Source of the DNA: Miscanthus floridulus
Taxonomy: Eukaryota; Streptophyta; Magnoliopsida; Poales; Poaceae
Direction of reading: 5' to 3'
Assembly: GCF_019320115.1 (NCBI RefSeq)
Contig: NC_089598.1
Span: forward strand, 82,170,059-82,234,058
DNA length: 64,000 nt
Notes under the pieces: generated by a model
Told to the model about the DNA's origin: nothing
Seen by the model: the letters and a program-made list of their open reading frames with translations, nothing else
Database searches by the model: none
Shown here: piece by piece, positions 10,311-22,464 of the stretch
Layout: each line of letters opens with the position of its first letter
How positions within the stretch are numbered: the stretch's first letter is position 1
Program-made: the position numbers and the translations under genes

Positions 10311-12620
10311 TGATGATCATAGCGAGACAACTCGCGGTCATGAGCTTTACCCACACGGGTTGGCTTCTATAAGTTCCATGACGGTTGTCCCCTAGTTTGT
10401 CTTCAATAGACTAGGTCAAGATGGGCTCATCATGTGTGGGTAGGATGTGCACCGATATCGAGCCCATGGTGGCCATGTCCTAGAGCCGTAGGAGGGGACA
10501 CAACACTATGAAGTCAACTAAAAACGAGGGGTCAAGTTACGCTTGACATCACGGCCATGACGAGATGAACCCATGACCAAAACGTTCGAATGAGGTATGA
10601 TCCCTCGATCAGCTTGAAGGCTTGGTCCATAGACAGACAACACAAACACACAATGAACCAACACACAAATGATGGAAGGAGTAGCACATTGGCATAGCAC
10701 AAGAGATAAACACCATAACATAAGAGATAGACCCGCATGAAGGCACGACATAGGCATAGATAGATAGATCATGTATGAATGAGTATAGATAACAAGTATA
10801 AATGAAATGAAAAGAAAGAGCTATGTCGATGTCGAGGCTGGCGTCGACAGGGTTGAAAGATTTGACCTTGATGATGGCGGGGAAGGTGAGGCTCGTTGTG
10901 GGTGATCAGCGGAGCGTCGAGACGAGCTACGACTAGCTGTAGCTAGCTTGGGCTAGTTTGGGCTTGCTACTGCCACCATTGGCTGGCTGTGGCCTGCTAC
11001 TACCCAGCTGCTGGCCTACCCAGCGTGGGCGACCGAGGGTGGCAACAGAGATCTGGTGATGACACAATAGGGCTGTAGCTCCCTCAAGCTACAGGAGGGC
11101 TGGGCGATGGGGAGGTGATGCCGCTGTCCTGTGGCGAGGCGGTTAGCATGGTCAGTGGCTCTAGCTCCTAGTGTGGATGGCATGGCCTCCCTGTGGTAGT
11201 GAACAACCACGGCACGAAGGCCGGTCTCAGCAGAACAACGATGGAAACAATGAAAAGGTGGAAGCTTTGGGGCTTTGGGCTCACCAGTGGTAGTGGAGGT
11301 GCTCTGGTGAGGTGGTGCTGCTGCCCTCGGCGAGGTGACACTGCTATGAAACTTGACAAGGCACAGTCAAGGAGAAGGCATAGTCAAGGTGGTGGAGGGA
11401 CATGGCTGGCCAAGGTCATGGCGTGTCCACGGGCTGGTGGTTGATGTCATGGCTTCGCTGGTCATGCAGTGGCACGACGAGGATAGGGCGACGTAGGCGT
11501 TCGACGTGGTGGTTGTCGGTGCACTGGCATAGAAGCAAGGCACTACATGATGCTCTTGGCTTTGCGTCATGGGTGAGTAGCGTCGGGTGACGTCGAAGGC
11601 TAGGCGCCCACAGTAGGAGCGGTCGGTGGCACAGGCTTGATGGAGCAAGGGCTCATGGTGCAGGGCGAGGTCATGACCAAGGCATTGGGTTAGCCATCAT
11701 GGTTGTAGGGGCAGTCAGTGGAGTGGCCACGGTCACCAAGGTGTGGCCTTAGCCTATTCATGGTGAGCCGGGCATGGTCGTGATGTGGCCATGGCCAGCC
11801 GGAGATGGAGACACGGGGCCAACAAACCTTGGTGTGGCTTAGGGTCATTGAAGGTATAGGCGCGGTGGGTGATGTTGTGGCCCTAGATGGCGAGGCATGT
11901 TCATATGGGAGGTGGCAGTGCGTGGCTACCGTGTCCATCGGTGAGGTGGCCACGGTGAGCTTGAACGAAGGCATGGCGAGGCAAGGACGTGGTTGGCCAT
12001 GGTGCGGACGATAGAGCAGATGCCATAGGGTTGGAGCAGGAGCTTGGGGTGGTCAATGCGGTGGTGGCATAGAGGGAGCTCTAGGCGACATGGAGAGGAA
12101 GGCGAGGTAGGCTTGGAGATGCATGACGCTAGCTTGATGGGGTAGGACACTAAGGCCGAGGCAACTCTGGCTGGCGTTGCTTCGATAGTGGCTAGGACCA
12201 GCTATGGCCGACCGAGCGTGGTAGTGTAGCACAATGAGGTAGTGCTGCCCTTAGCGAAGCTCCGGTTTCATGACAAGGAGGAGGTTGGAGGTGGGAGAGC
12301 TCGTGGCGATGGCAGATGGGGAATAGGAGAAGAGGAACGGCTGTGGTGGATTTTATAGTGCAGCGAGCTAGGGTCGTAGGTAGGGCGACGATCCTCGTCG
12401 TTCATGCAGTGAATGGGACATGTAGCACTGGATGAGGGGTACTAGAGTACGGATGCTGAAGCATCAAGGTGCGTGGGACACGAGTCTGTGGCGGCGGTGG
12501 TGGCCTCTGAAGCATGTCTACCCTAAGGTTTCTGAAGCTAGGGCGTGGCTCTAGGCCAGTGGGGGCTGGAGCTCCACTAATACTAAGGGAACGTGGCATT
12601 GATGACTGAGAAGGAATTCA
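10311..12620 (-). mobile_element. GC-rich low-complexity block, possible minus-strand LTR fragment
   Basis: Rich in GGC/TGG words with short ORFs in all frames, none with a recognisable domain. On the minus strand 'actataaaatcc' (about 12346-12357) is followed by a C/T-rich, ATG-poor leader-like stretch. That resembles the promoter half of the long LTR at 39049-43832, whose minus-strand TATA also precedes a GC-rich segment. I infer an LTR remnant; neither end is identifiable. Confidence 0.25.
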
Positions 12621-12839
12621 AAGGGTTTTGTGATAAAAGCCATTTTTAGATTTAGTTAAGTTAGAGTAAAGTTAGAAATCAGAAATCGGCTAATTCAAAT
12701 CGGCTCTTCTTGCCGAACCAAAAAGTACAGTTATCATCAGGTTTATGTGCTATAGATACTGGAATGTAAATTACAAGTTAAGAGCATCATGAATTGCTCG
12801 TAGTGCTTTCAGTCGAATAGCATCAACTTTTGCAATTTG

Positions 12840-15800
12840 TTATTTATCTTCTTCGGCTGATCCGGGAATGCTCTCAAGACTGTTGCGAATAGTTTTTCCT
12901 TCTTTGACCTTGGTCAACATTTCTTGCTTCTTCTGTTTGATAGCATTGGGGATCTGAGTCAAGTTGGACTCATGACATTTGATAGTGGCTTTCACACTTT
13001 CCATTTGTTTTTCAAGCTCAACACGCCTAACTCTCAGCTGATTTAGTTCTGGTTCAATTTTGGAAGAAGAATTCTTCAAATTATCAATCAGTTGTGATAA
13101 TTCTTTGGCTTCCTGTTTGTTAGAATTCTTTTTGGCCATCAAAGCTTCACGGTCAATTAGATTTCTTTAAGCCTTTTTCACCTTGGGAGCTTGGTCTTCG
13201 ATATTGGATATAGGTATCAAGGCCTCAACAAGATTTGGGGTGAAATTATCCTTGATGGCCAAGAAGATTCTTCTCATTGGGTCTGCATCCTAAACCAAAT
13301 CGGCTATATTCCTCTCGAGCATTGGCAGCATGTCTTTTAGCCAATTTTTGGTCTTATCTGATAAAGTCTCTTGGGAAGAAATGGTTGATGAGCTAATCTT
13401 ACTTTCATTTATGTATTCTTCAAAGTTTAAGGAGTAGCTCAGAGTTGGAGAATTAAGTGCCTACATGTGAACAAAAGGAATTTTATTAGAAATGGCAAAT
13501 GGGTTGGCAATGAGATGAATGGTGAGGGGAACATAGTACCTTTTCTGGAAGAGTCTTTGGCTGAGGAGAAGGAACATCCGATGATGTGCCAACATCTTTT
13601 TCAACATTTGGTTGAATCGGCTTTGGACTTTCGATGCTAGTGTCTGCAGGCATCAAGAATTTTTTTTGGTTTATATTTGTGATAGAAGGACAAGAATGAA
13701 CATATGAATTTCTTACCATTGATTGTTTGCTAAGTTGGAGAATCAACGGTTTGGGTATTAGCATCAACAAGATCATCTTCAACCATTGGACCTTTGCTCT
13801 TGTGTAGATGTTTTCTCAGGTGGTGTCTGATAAAGGAGAATGATCAGAGAAGAGTGAGGATTACATAAGATTAAAAGGATTGAGGAGTTATCTTGGTAGC
13901 ATCAGGAGGTGAAGTAGAGAGGTTCTCATCTTCTGCTATTTTGGGTCTGTTAGAAGCATCGGTTATTTCAATTGTAATCGGCTCCTTAGGGGATTAGCCG
14001 ATGAGAGGTTGGTAGACGTCAATTCAAATGCCTGGGACAACAATTCGGCACCTAAAGCAGATTGAGATGCAATAGTCAATGACTGCAAGAAAGGAATTGA
14101 ATTTGAAGTTGAATATCATCTTAAGAGGGAAGATAAGTTAAGTTATCTAGGCGATTGATGATTTTGTTTTGCGAAGTCTCTTCCCGGTGGTGGTTTTCTG
14201 AGTTACACCTTGGGTTTCCTTGCGGTTTGAAGACTGATATGTGAGTATTGTTGGGGTAGCTGGGGTTTTCATCAACTTTTTTAGAGTGGGTGCAGTTGAT
14301 CCCATTCTTGAGGCTAGACATGGTGGATAATATTCTATGGGATGCCCTTTCCTGTCCACACTTGGTGGATCAAATTTGGTATCCTGCAAAAGAATTTGTT
14401 AGATGAGTTGATAGAACTTGTTAGATAATCCTTTTGAAAGAAAAGTAGTAAGTTACCTCACTATCAGAAGCAAATTCTTCATCTAGGGCCAAACAGTTGG
14501 GATGAATTGGACTATAGAAGAGGTGAGAGTGCCATTCTTGCCACCAGGAATCAAACAAATTTGAGGAGAAGGTAGCTCTTGTCCATTCATGCAGGCAAAG
14601 GGAAGGAAGGTCTGATCCTAGTTGAAAAACTCTAGAAGCTTCCATCATCTCCCTGATACCTTCTCTTGGCTTCAGAGTGTTCCTAAAGAATAGGCGAGGA
14701 GGTAGTTGACCAAGGCTGAATTGATGGTCCACAAAAGAAGGATTATAGAATTCATAAGCTGGGAGATTATCTGGGAGAAAAGAACTAGTAGCCATTTTGC
14801 CACGGCCATGGTGAAATTCGGCTGGCAGTACACAAGGTTTGATAACACAACTAAAAATTATAGCAACTGTTTCATCTGAGCAACCTGATTCAAACCAAAA
14901 TTTGACTAGTAGAACTAGTTCATTGTCTTCATCCTCATCATAAGGCAGTCAAGTCAAGATGTTTGCATTAAACCCTTTGAAAAATTTGTTGAAAAGGTGG
15001 CCTACATCAATAGTAATTGTTATGGCTGATGCAGCTTCACCATAATTCATACACTGTCGAGTTCTTCCTTCTTTTCCTTTATAATCTTTAGCAAAGTTGG
15101 AAGAAGGGAAGCTCAGATTCCTAAGATTGGGTCTTATAATCTTATGCATGTACAGATTCATCTACAATTGTATTAGCCGCCAAGGGCCACTGATGGTATG
15201 CACTGGTTCATTTTTTAGTAATTGAACAGATACTTAGTGCATCAGGTGATAAGTAGACCCCAACAGATATTTTCTGAGGGGGAATTCATTACCGGCTGCT
15301 AGGCGTTCTACCATGTATTTATGATTATAAGTTGGTCCGCAAGATGACCCATAAAAGATGAATTTTTCCAGCCACATGTTCAAGAAAGCTACATGTTCTC
15401 TTTCATCAACAATCGATCCATCCCTCATATGGTTCAGAATATAGCTTGCCCATCCTATGTAGTTTGATATTTTGGCTAATTTCTTAGACCCAGCACTTAA
15501 GAAATCATAGGGTTGCATTGATCCTATTATTCTAAGGCCGATCAACATGTAAATATTAGCCAAAGTGATAGTCATTGGACCGTGACAAAAAATAAAAGCA
15601 TTTAAAGTGTTGGACCAAAAATAAGATGTAGAAATCAGAAGTGAGTCATTCCTCTCCATTCCAGACAGTGAGAGTGTCAGGCATTGATTTAAGTCACAAA
15701 TTTCCCAATCTCTAGCCTTTTTCTCTGATACCCTATGGAACCAATCCCTCCATCCCTTAGGCATTTTGGGCCAGTTTCTAAAGGGAGTTTTAGTGTTCCG

Positions 15801-16061
15801 AGAAGACAAATCTACTATAGATTGTTTGAAAGGGATTCAATTGGTTTCTTGATTGATAAAATCAGATAGATCAGGGTCACTCATGGGTCTAAGATAATAT
15901 GCATTAGGAACAACAGCTGATGGAATCAAAATTTTGTTCCTCATTTCCTAGAAATCAATTGGGATGAATTTAAGAAAAGAGGAAAAATACAGAGTAGCGG
16001 CTAATACTTAAAAGACAGAAATCTGAATGCATACCTTAGCAACGTGATTGCTGGTCGCCAT
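12840..16061 (-). pseudogene. Spliced plant-mobile-domain (PMD) pseudogene, antisense within a gypsy element
   Basis: Exon 1 (16061-16035) encodes MATSNHVAK and ends at a GT donor (gtatgc). Exon 2 (15947-14457) opens after 'ttctag' in phase and encodes the PMD: W..WF near 15730, then AFIFCHGPMTITLANIYMLI and LNMWLEKFIFYGSSCGPTY. It ends at a 'gtaact' donor. Exon 3 starts at 14383 after 'tgcag' (DTKFDPPSVDRKGHP). Further segments at 13782-13486 and a charged coiled coil at 13142-12840 (KELSQLIDNLK, VRRVELEKQMESVK) look like C-terminal exons. Breaks: TGA near 15842, and TAA and TAG just after HLMH (15234) where relatives have Gln and Trp. PMD proteins occur both as plant nuclear genes and inside gypsy and MULE elements. 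Here the polypurine tract and LTR on the other strand directly downstream show it is element-borne cargo. Its role in the element is unknown. Confidence 0.75.
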
Positions 16062-16346
16062 TATAGCCAAAATGGATCTAAATCTGAGGAAGGTTACTTG
16101 AATGATAGGTTGGTAGAGTAGAGGATTTGCTAGGGTTAAGGCTTTGGCGGTGGCGGCTTTTACTATTGAAGTTTGCTCGAGAAAGAAGGGGAACGTAAGC
16201 AGGCCGAGCGAGCTCGAAATGATACTGCTGGGGTTATATAGAATTCGGCCCGAAACATCAGGAGCCACGCGTTTATTTTAGAATGAGCGGTTGTAACACG
16301 GTGAACTGATGAATAGAAATTTTAGAATAAAATCATTTTTATCCTA

Positions 16347-16361
16347 AAATTGGGGGGCATG
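16347..16361 (+). promoter_or_regulatory. Polypurine tract of the plus-strand gypsy element
   Basis: 'aattggggggcatg' ends exactly where TGTTTACACC, the LTR start, begins. Polypurine tracts prime plus-strand DNA synthesis immediately upstream of a 3' LTR, so this sets the element's orientation as plus. Confidence 0.7.
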
Positions 16362-18111
16362 TGTTTACACCAAAATTTGAGAAGAAGAACGCAGGAACTT
16401 GAAGCTTCCAGGATTGTGTCATCAAGAAATCGATTAGATGTGAATCGGTATCAGTTGATTTAGATGCGATGTCAGAATTGGCTATTTTATAGATGACGTC
16501 AGCAGATGACGTCAATATGTTATATTTGAGTGGTGCCAGGAAGATGTGTCAGACTCTACAAATAAAGAAAATTAGGGTCCAAGCTATTATTTAGTTAGGA
16601 AGTTTTCTTTTATTCCAAGAATTGTAATGAGTCGTATTTGAGTAGGATTTATGTTTAGATTTCGAGTATAAATATTAGACCCTGGTTATTGTAAAAGAAA
16701 AAGATGAACACTCAATCAATACAATCTTTCTGGCTTTTGCCATTGCATTAGGAATATGAGTACTGTAGATCTTAGTGAGTTCTTAAGCAAATAGGACTGC
16801 ATCGACTGATCGACCTCTAGCTTGCTTCTGAGTACCGTCATGACTTGTATTGTGCTTGTAAAGCTGCATCAGCTGATTGTTCTTTTATGAGCCATAATAT
16901 AAGTTAGTTATCGATCTATATCATAGTTTGTAAGGCTGCATCAGCTGATTGATCCCTTACGAATCATAATATAGATCAAAGTTATTGATCTTGTGTTAAA
17001 TAACTTGTTGGTTAATACAATATCACCCATTCTCGAATCTTCTAAGATTAGTAAGATTTTTCTTGCTGTTTTTGGTTGATTCACCAGTTATCGATCTTGC
17101 TATAATTAATGCTTTATTAATTATAACAAAATTACCTGATTGAGATAGAGATAGATCGGCATCATTCCATCTTAATTGGTCGTCCTCTGATCTGGTTACG
17201 CTTTAAATCTTATAATTGATGGCTTAATTCCGCTAGATCGGCTGTTTTATCTCTATTCCAATCAAACATAGTATGCATCCAAAGATATGTTTCAATCTTG
17301 AATAAACTCACTAGTTAATGAGATCTATTCTAATGACACTACCATAGCTGCATCGATCCGGTCGAACCTCACTGGTAAGACTTTAGATTAGAAATTATCG
17401 ATTAGTGGTCTTGTTCATGATCAAGATATGTACTCTATTTGTTTGCTATGACTGCATCGGCTATTTTGGCCGATTTGCCTATAGTCTCACGTATATAGAA
17501 TGTTTTTATGAATCTGTCAACATATAGATAGTTTTATAGATTCTTTGGCTTTAGTTTATTATCATTATCATAGCTGCATCGATCCGATAGAACCTCACTA
17601 TTGGTGATAATAGATTAGACTCAAAACTGTTTGTAGATTCATTTATATTTGACAGTTGATTTGTTCGCATGTTATACTCTTTTCATCAAACTTATAGGCT
17701 CGACGCTTTATATCGATCATGTTCCATTTAGTCGATGATGCTTTTTGATGTTCCATGAGCATCTGTTATTTTGATTCATATCATTATCATTTAATATTAG
17801 CCGATAATCCTTGATTTAAAGATCTTTATTTCATGGATATGCTGCATATCGACTATTTAGTCGATAGCCTCATTGAATTGGCTATCTAGCCATACATTTG
17901 GAACTGTTTGGTGCACCACCGACACGTTCCACCTTAAATTACTGATAAGATTTTCTCTCCTTGTTAATTGCAGGTCAAATTGACTGGCACATCATTGGGT
18001 TTTCAGAATCGGTTGGTTCTGTGTTGAAGCCAAGTATATCTCTAGTCTCGTTCCACTCAGATCTTCTAGCTTGGGGTGTGTTGATCACATCGCCACATTT
18101 TTGTGTCAACA
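16362..18111 (+). mobile_element. 3' LTR (1.75 kb) of a plus-strand Ty3/gypsy element
   Basis: Starts TGTTTACACCAAAAT and ends ATTTTTGTGTCAACA, imperfect inverted termini with TG...CA. A polypurine tract precedes it. TATAAATA at 16667-16674 is followed by a probable start and polyadenylation region ('tcaatcaatacaatc'). The U5 part has internal repeats: a ~71-bp unit at about 16862 and 16933 ('gctgcatcagctgattg') and related 'catagctgcatcgatccg' at about 17343 and 17570. No 5' LTR, gag or pol of this element is in the window; only its 3' portion from about 12640 remains. Confidence 0.7.
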
Positions 18112-20442
18112 CCCACATATGATTCGAGGAACTTTAGAGATTCAAAAGGGATTTGAGGGGACTTTGCTATGGCTTTGTGCACTCTGGCAAAACACAAAAC
18201 CTAAAACTAAATCAAGGACAAGGCACACACCTACAATGAAATCTAGATGGATGTAGTAGTTTAGTGGTAAATCCTCCTAGGTTTGACTCAGGTTTGACCT
18301 AGCGACCACATGCTCCACACATTTGTAGAATTTTTTTTAAAAAGCTCGTATTTTTGGTTGCACGAAAACCCGAGTTGTTACAATAACCAAGGAGGAACTT
18401 GAGTTGCATCTCCAATGAACCCCAATTCATCAACCAAGAATCAATGAAAATCAACAAAGGTTGATGGAAGAAGAGCATTCCTCATTGGATGGTGCAAAGA
18501 CAAAGCTTAATGTAAGGAAAGGTCCTGCTCAACGGACTATGAACTCTCGCCAACAGGTAAATCAGATAAGCCTCTTTTAGGTATGTTTGTCATTAATCAC
18601 TTCAATAAAACGAAGGAAAACATAGGGTATATCCAACCAAGCATTATGCGACATAAAATCACATTCACAGGAGAATTCTATCATCCAACTTGATTCTGCA
18701 TTCTGCAAAATTCAAGTATGGGGGATGGAGTTCTTCGAATCATCTCATGTCATGTTGCTAATTTATCTTGGTCATCCCTACCTTTATAATGAGCTCAACT
18801 TGTTAAATCTCTAACAAGTAAAAATTTAAATAATCATGCTCCTTTGGTTCACCATACATATTCTTGTTTCTACTTAAATCTCTTGAGCCTTTCAAGCTTC
18901 CTTGTTCTGCTATAAGTGTGCTTTGGAATATTATTCAAACATAATCATTGGATCAAAACATACTTGTATAGAATTTGGTTATACAGATAAGGAATGTTAG
19001 GAGATCATTTGTAGAAACAAATTAAGGTTTGAGGAATTCTTCAAAACAATTTCACACATCTTTGTCTTAACCTTGTTGAAAATTTGAAGTAGTGGTGAAC
19101 AATAAAGGCACATTATTTAAAATATGGGATAAAGATTCTATGCTAATTAATATGTTAAAACCAACTCTGTTATAGCATAGAGGATGACCTTTAGTTCTAT
19201 GACAACACTATCCTTGCTTTGAATCATTTGTATACTCCTTTGGGTATATGTTGTCTACTAATCCCTTATAGAGAAGATATAATGAGAGGAGCAGAAGGTC
19301 TGATCAAAATGCCAAGAAAGAACAAAAGACGGCATGATGGAAGAGTTATGAACAAGGAGTGCAACATATGAGACAAGATGCTCATGAACAACTCAAGATG
19401 CAAGGAAGGAAAGGACCACCGAAAGTCGTCTACCCTTCATCACATGATGTCATCACGCTCCAATGATGAAGGTAACATCTTAAGGTAAGTGGTCATTGTT
19501 TTCCTCTTGATCTTGGTATGCACATAAATGAAGGCACAAACATGTTTGAGTTACAACTTTGCTTGATCCAACCGGATTAACTCAACATGTCTTGTTCCTT
19601 AAGTTTGTTCATAGCACCACTTTCTTGATCCCAGTCTTAACCAAATGAGCTAAAATGTTGCATATCTTATCTTTGGAAGATGATAGTCATAGTCATGAAA
19701 AGTTTGATACATTATATAAAGATATACAATCCTTCCATAGGTTAAGCAACTCCATTCTTTTTGTCACAATCAAAATACTACATTCATGCTCATCCTTTTG
19801 ATCTTATCACCCATGTTATAAATGAATAATGCAAACAACATCAATCTTATCATAATTCAATGTGCGTAAGGCTAGAGAAGAATAAATAAAGTTTTGGTTC
19901 TATTAGTGTTTTTCCACCAACAGAGCCCATGCACTTGATCTCTACCTTGTCTTCATAAACAGAACACACTTTGAGCAAGTGTGGGGGAGTCGATCCCCCA
20001 AATTCTACAAGTGAAAGTTCTAAACTGGCAATTATGATGCACACAAGATGTCGCCAGTTTCTATTATTTATGGTTGACTTCAAAACACTAAACAAGGAAG
20101 AGAAACAAGTCAATAAAGGAAGCACCTATCAAACCAAGATCAAATTCAAAATTAAGACGGGTTTGACTGAAGAAGGTGGCACCACCATTGGAAGCGACAC
20201 TAATGGAGGCGCCACCATAAGAATCTTCATCTTCAAGAGCGAACCTAGGTACTCAATCAATGAACTTCCACAACTACCAAGGGAAAGATTATGAAGCAAC
20301 CTCAAGTGGGCATCAAGGAGGATGCATATCTTTCTCTGGCTGAGGGTATCATGACTCTTAGGAGGCCTACCACCGCTTTGACAACATACTTGCAACCATT
20401 GAAGAGACAAATGCTGCCATACAAGGTACGTTACATAATCAT
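18112..20442. other. Unassigned, probably retroelement-derived
   Basis: No long ORF. 'aagtgtgggggag' (about 19977) resembles a polypurine tract. A short plus-strand frame at about 20355-20435 (YHRFDNILATIEETNAAIQG) has a helical, gag/env-tail-like look, reminiscent of Athila-type elements. Element A is inserted at its right edge. The assignment is a guess. Confidence 0.25.
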
Positions 20443-21662
20443 TGTCCATGTTCCGAGTAAACACCAATGAGTAAATTTGTATTATTATGCGTCTGGCTCG
20501 GATGGTGTGCTAAGAGGACACGAGGTTTATACTGGTTCGGGTGGAATATCCCTACATCCAGTTCATTGCTGTTGCTCATGTTACTAGCACTAAAAAGTTT
20601 GTAGTAGGGGTTACAAACAGGCGAGAGAGGGATAGGTCCCAACTCTCTGGTGGAAAGAACGAAATGGGTGCTGAGAGCTCCATCGCTGCTCGGCTATGTG
20701 TTCGAGGTTCGATGCTAGTGGTTTTGCTGTGATGCGGTGCGATGTTTGATGCCCCTTAATGGGACGCCCTGCATTCCCTTTTATAGGCCATGGGAAAGCA
20801 TGGGTTACAACGGAGGAAAAGAGGAGAATGAGAGGGAGGGGAAGTCCTTCAGGGTCGTCGGGCCTTTCTTTTCCTTTGTGCGGGCCCTGCTGACACAGTA
20901 GGTGGTGAAAGAGATAGCTCCACACCGAGCGCCTATCAGCCCAAGATGCCATGCCCTAGTGTTGTTAGCGGGTCATGATGTCCCACTCTACCCCAGCGGG
21001 CAGCACGATGAACCAGCATGCTGATCAGCGGTCGTATAGGGAGTAGGCAGCATAGTGACCATGCATCCATCACCATGGGCGATGTGAGTTCCATAGAATG
21101 ACATCATGGGGACATGTCATGTTGAGATGTGACCATTCCCTGCACGATGCTAGAAGTTGGACCTTAGGTTGTACTTTCTGGATTGTAGTGGTTGGTGGTG
21201 GCGTGAGCTTTCATTAGGATCCATGCCCGGGGGATCGGGTGAGGCGGAGCTAGCCCTCAGACATCGAGTAAGGCAGAGCAAGCCCTTAGACGTTAGGCGA
21301 GGCGGAGCCAACCCTCAGGGGTTGACCAAGGTGGACCCACCCTCAGGGGTCGGACGAGGTGGAGCCCTTGGCCCCGGTGGTCGGCAAGAGCTAGAGCCAA
21401 CCCTTGGGGGTTGGATGAGGAGGAGCCCGTGGCCTCGTTGGTCAGCAAGGGCTAGAGCCAACCATTAGGGGTTAGATGAGGTGGAGCCTGCGGCCTTAGT
21501 GGTCAGCAAGAGCTAGAGCCAACCATTAGGGGTTGGACAAGGCAGAGCCCATGGCCTCAGTGGTCGGCAAGAGCTATAGTAGCGCTCTTGACTGCTCGGA
21601 TGAATCAATGTTGATAGTTATTAGCTCCTCCTCTTTGGGTACCCTAGTATTGGTCCTCGACA
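20443..21662 (-). mobile_element. Element A, 3' LTR (1.22 kb)
   Basis: On the plus strand it begins TGTCCATGTTCC and ends GGTCCTCGACA; the partner LTR is at 47480-47562 plus 58950-59893 (for example 'taaatttgtattatt', 'tagcactaaaaagtttgtag', 'ttgatgccccttaatgggac' recur there). Minus-strand TATAAAA (20779-20785) is the LTR promoter. The region 21220-21545 is a G-rich array of ~50-60-bp units ('ggcggagccaaccctcag' variants). Minus orientation is fixed by the polypurine tract at its inner edge, the primer-binding site at 47461 and the direction of pol. Confidence 0.85.
20779..20785 (-). promoter_or_regulatory. TATA box in element A's 3' LTR
   Basis: 'ttttata' on the plus strand reads TATAAAA on the minus strand; the same site is kept in the other LTR at about 59208-59214. 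Confidence 0.6.
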
Positions 21663-21677
21663 TTAGCCCCCGAGCCT
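21663..21677 (-). promoter_or_regulatory. Polypurine tract of element A
   Basis: Plus strand 'ttagcccccgagcc' reads 'ggctcgggggctaa' on the minus strand, directly before the LTR start TGTCGAGGACC. This is the usual plus-strand primer position next to a 3' LTR. Confidence 0.7.
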
Positions 21678-22464
21678 ACAGAGGAGTAGAATACTCCTTC
21701 AGAGGTTTTTCCAAAAGGGAGGACTCTGAGGGCCCTGGCCTTCTTTTGTTGCCCACGGCTTGTCTTGGGAATGGTGATTCTCTCTTGTAGAGGTTGTACC
21801 CTTCGCGGGTATGGCCGTGAGATTTGGTAGTTCATTAGCTAGCTAGTTCAATTAGGTCCCGGCATCCTGCTCATGGGGATCCATCTAGGGTCAGCTTGGT
21901 GATTGATTCTAGATTCTTGGCGGTCAATCCGTATAGTTCTCGAGTCCATTCGACCGGTCCTAAGGGCTAAGTGCCTTTCTTTGAGGAAAAACCATGGATC
22001 GTAACTAGCCAAGACTCAAATGTGAGCTAGGATGCCCGTGGCGCTTGTGCGCCTGGGTACTAGCCACTTGTGGGCCCATCTCTTTCCATCCCTTATTCTA
22101 AGGGCGCCTAGAGCAGTTGTCGAACCTATTGATGGGCCAACCTTCGAACTCTTAGGCCTAGACGGGCCATAGAGGTGTTTTTTCTGATCCATATTCCTCT
22201 TACTTGTGATGAGTCATGACCCACCCGGAGAGGCGAAATGTTCGGTGAGTCTTCTGAGGGAACAGATAAGGATTGTGTGCGCGCTTCCCATGGTAGGATG
22301 TTGTGGTGGATCATTGCAGGCATGGAGATCTAGGCCGACGATTGGTTTCCTCACATCCATCACCCCTATAAAACCAAAGGGTTCACCCCCATGGTTTGAT
22401 ACCTTGCATCCTTGCCTCTAGAGCCACGACTGTTGCCACCAATCGCCTAGGGTTCCCTATCTCT
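21678..22464 (+). other. Promoter/leader region of the antisense gene in element A
   Basis: Non-coding stretch between A's polypurine tract and the antisense gene's ATG. It holds the TATA box at 22367 and is otherwise without recognisable structure. Confidence 0.4.
22367..22373 (+). promoter_or_regulatory. TATA box of the antisense gene
   Basis: 'ctataaaacc' about 98 bp upstream of the ATG at 22465. It reads in the opposite sense to A's own LTR promoter. Confidence 0.5.
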
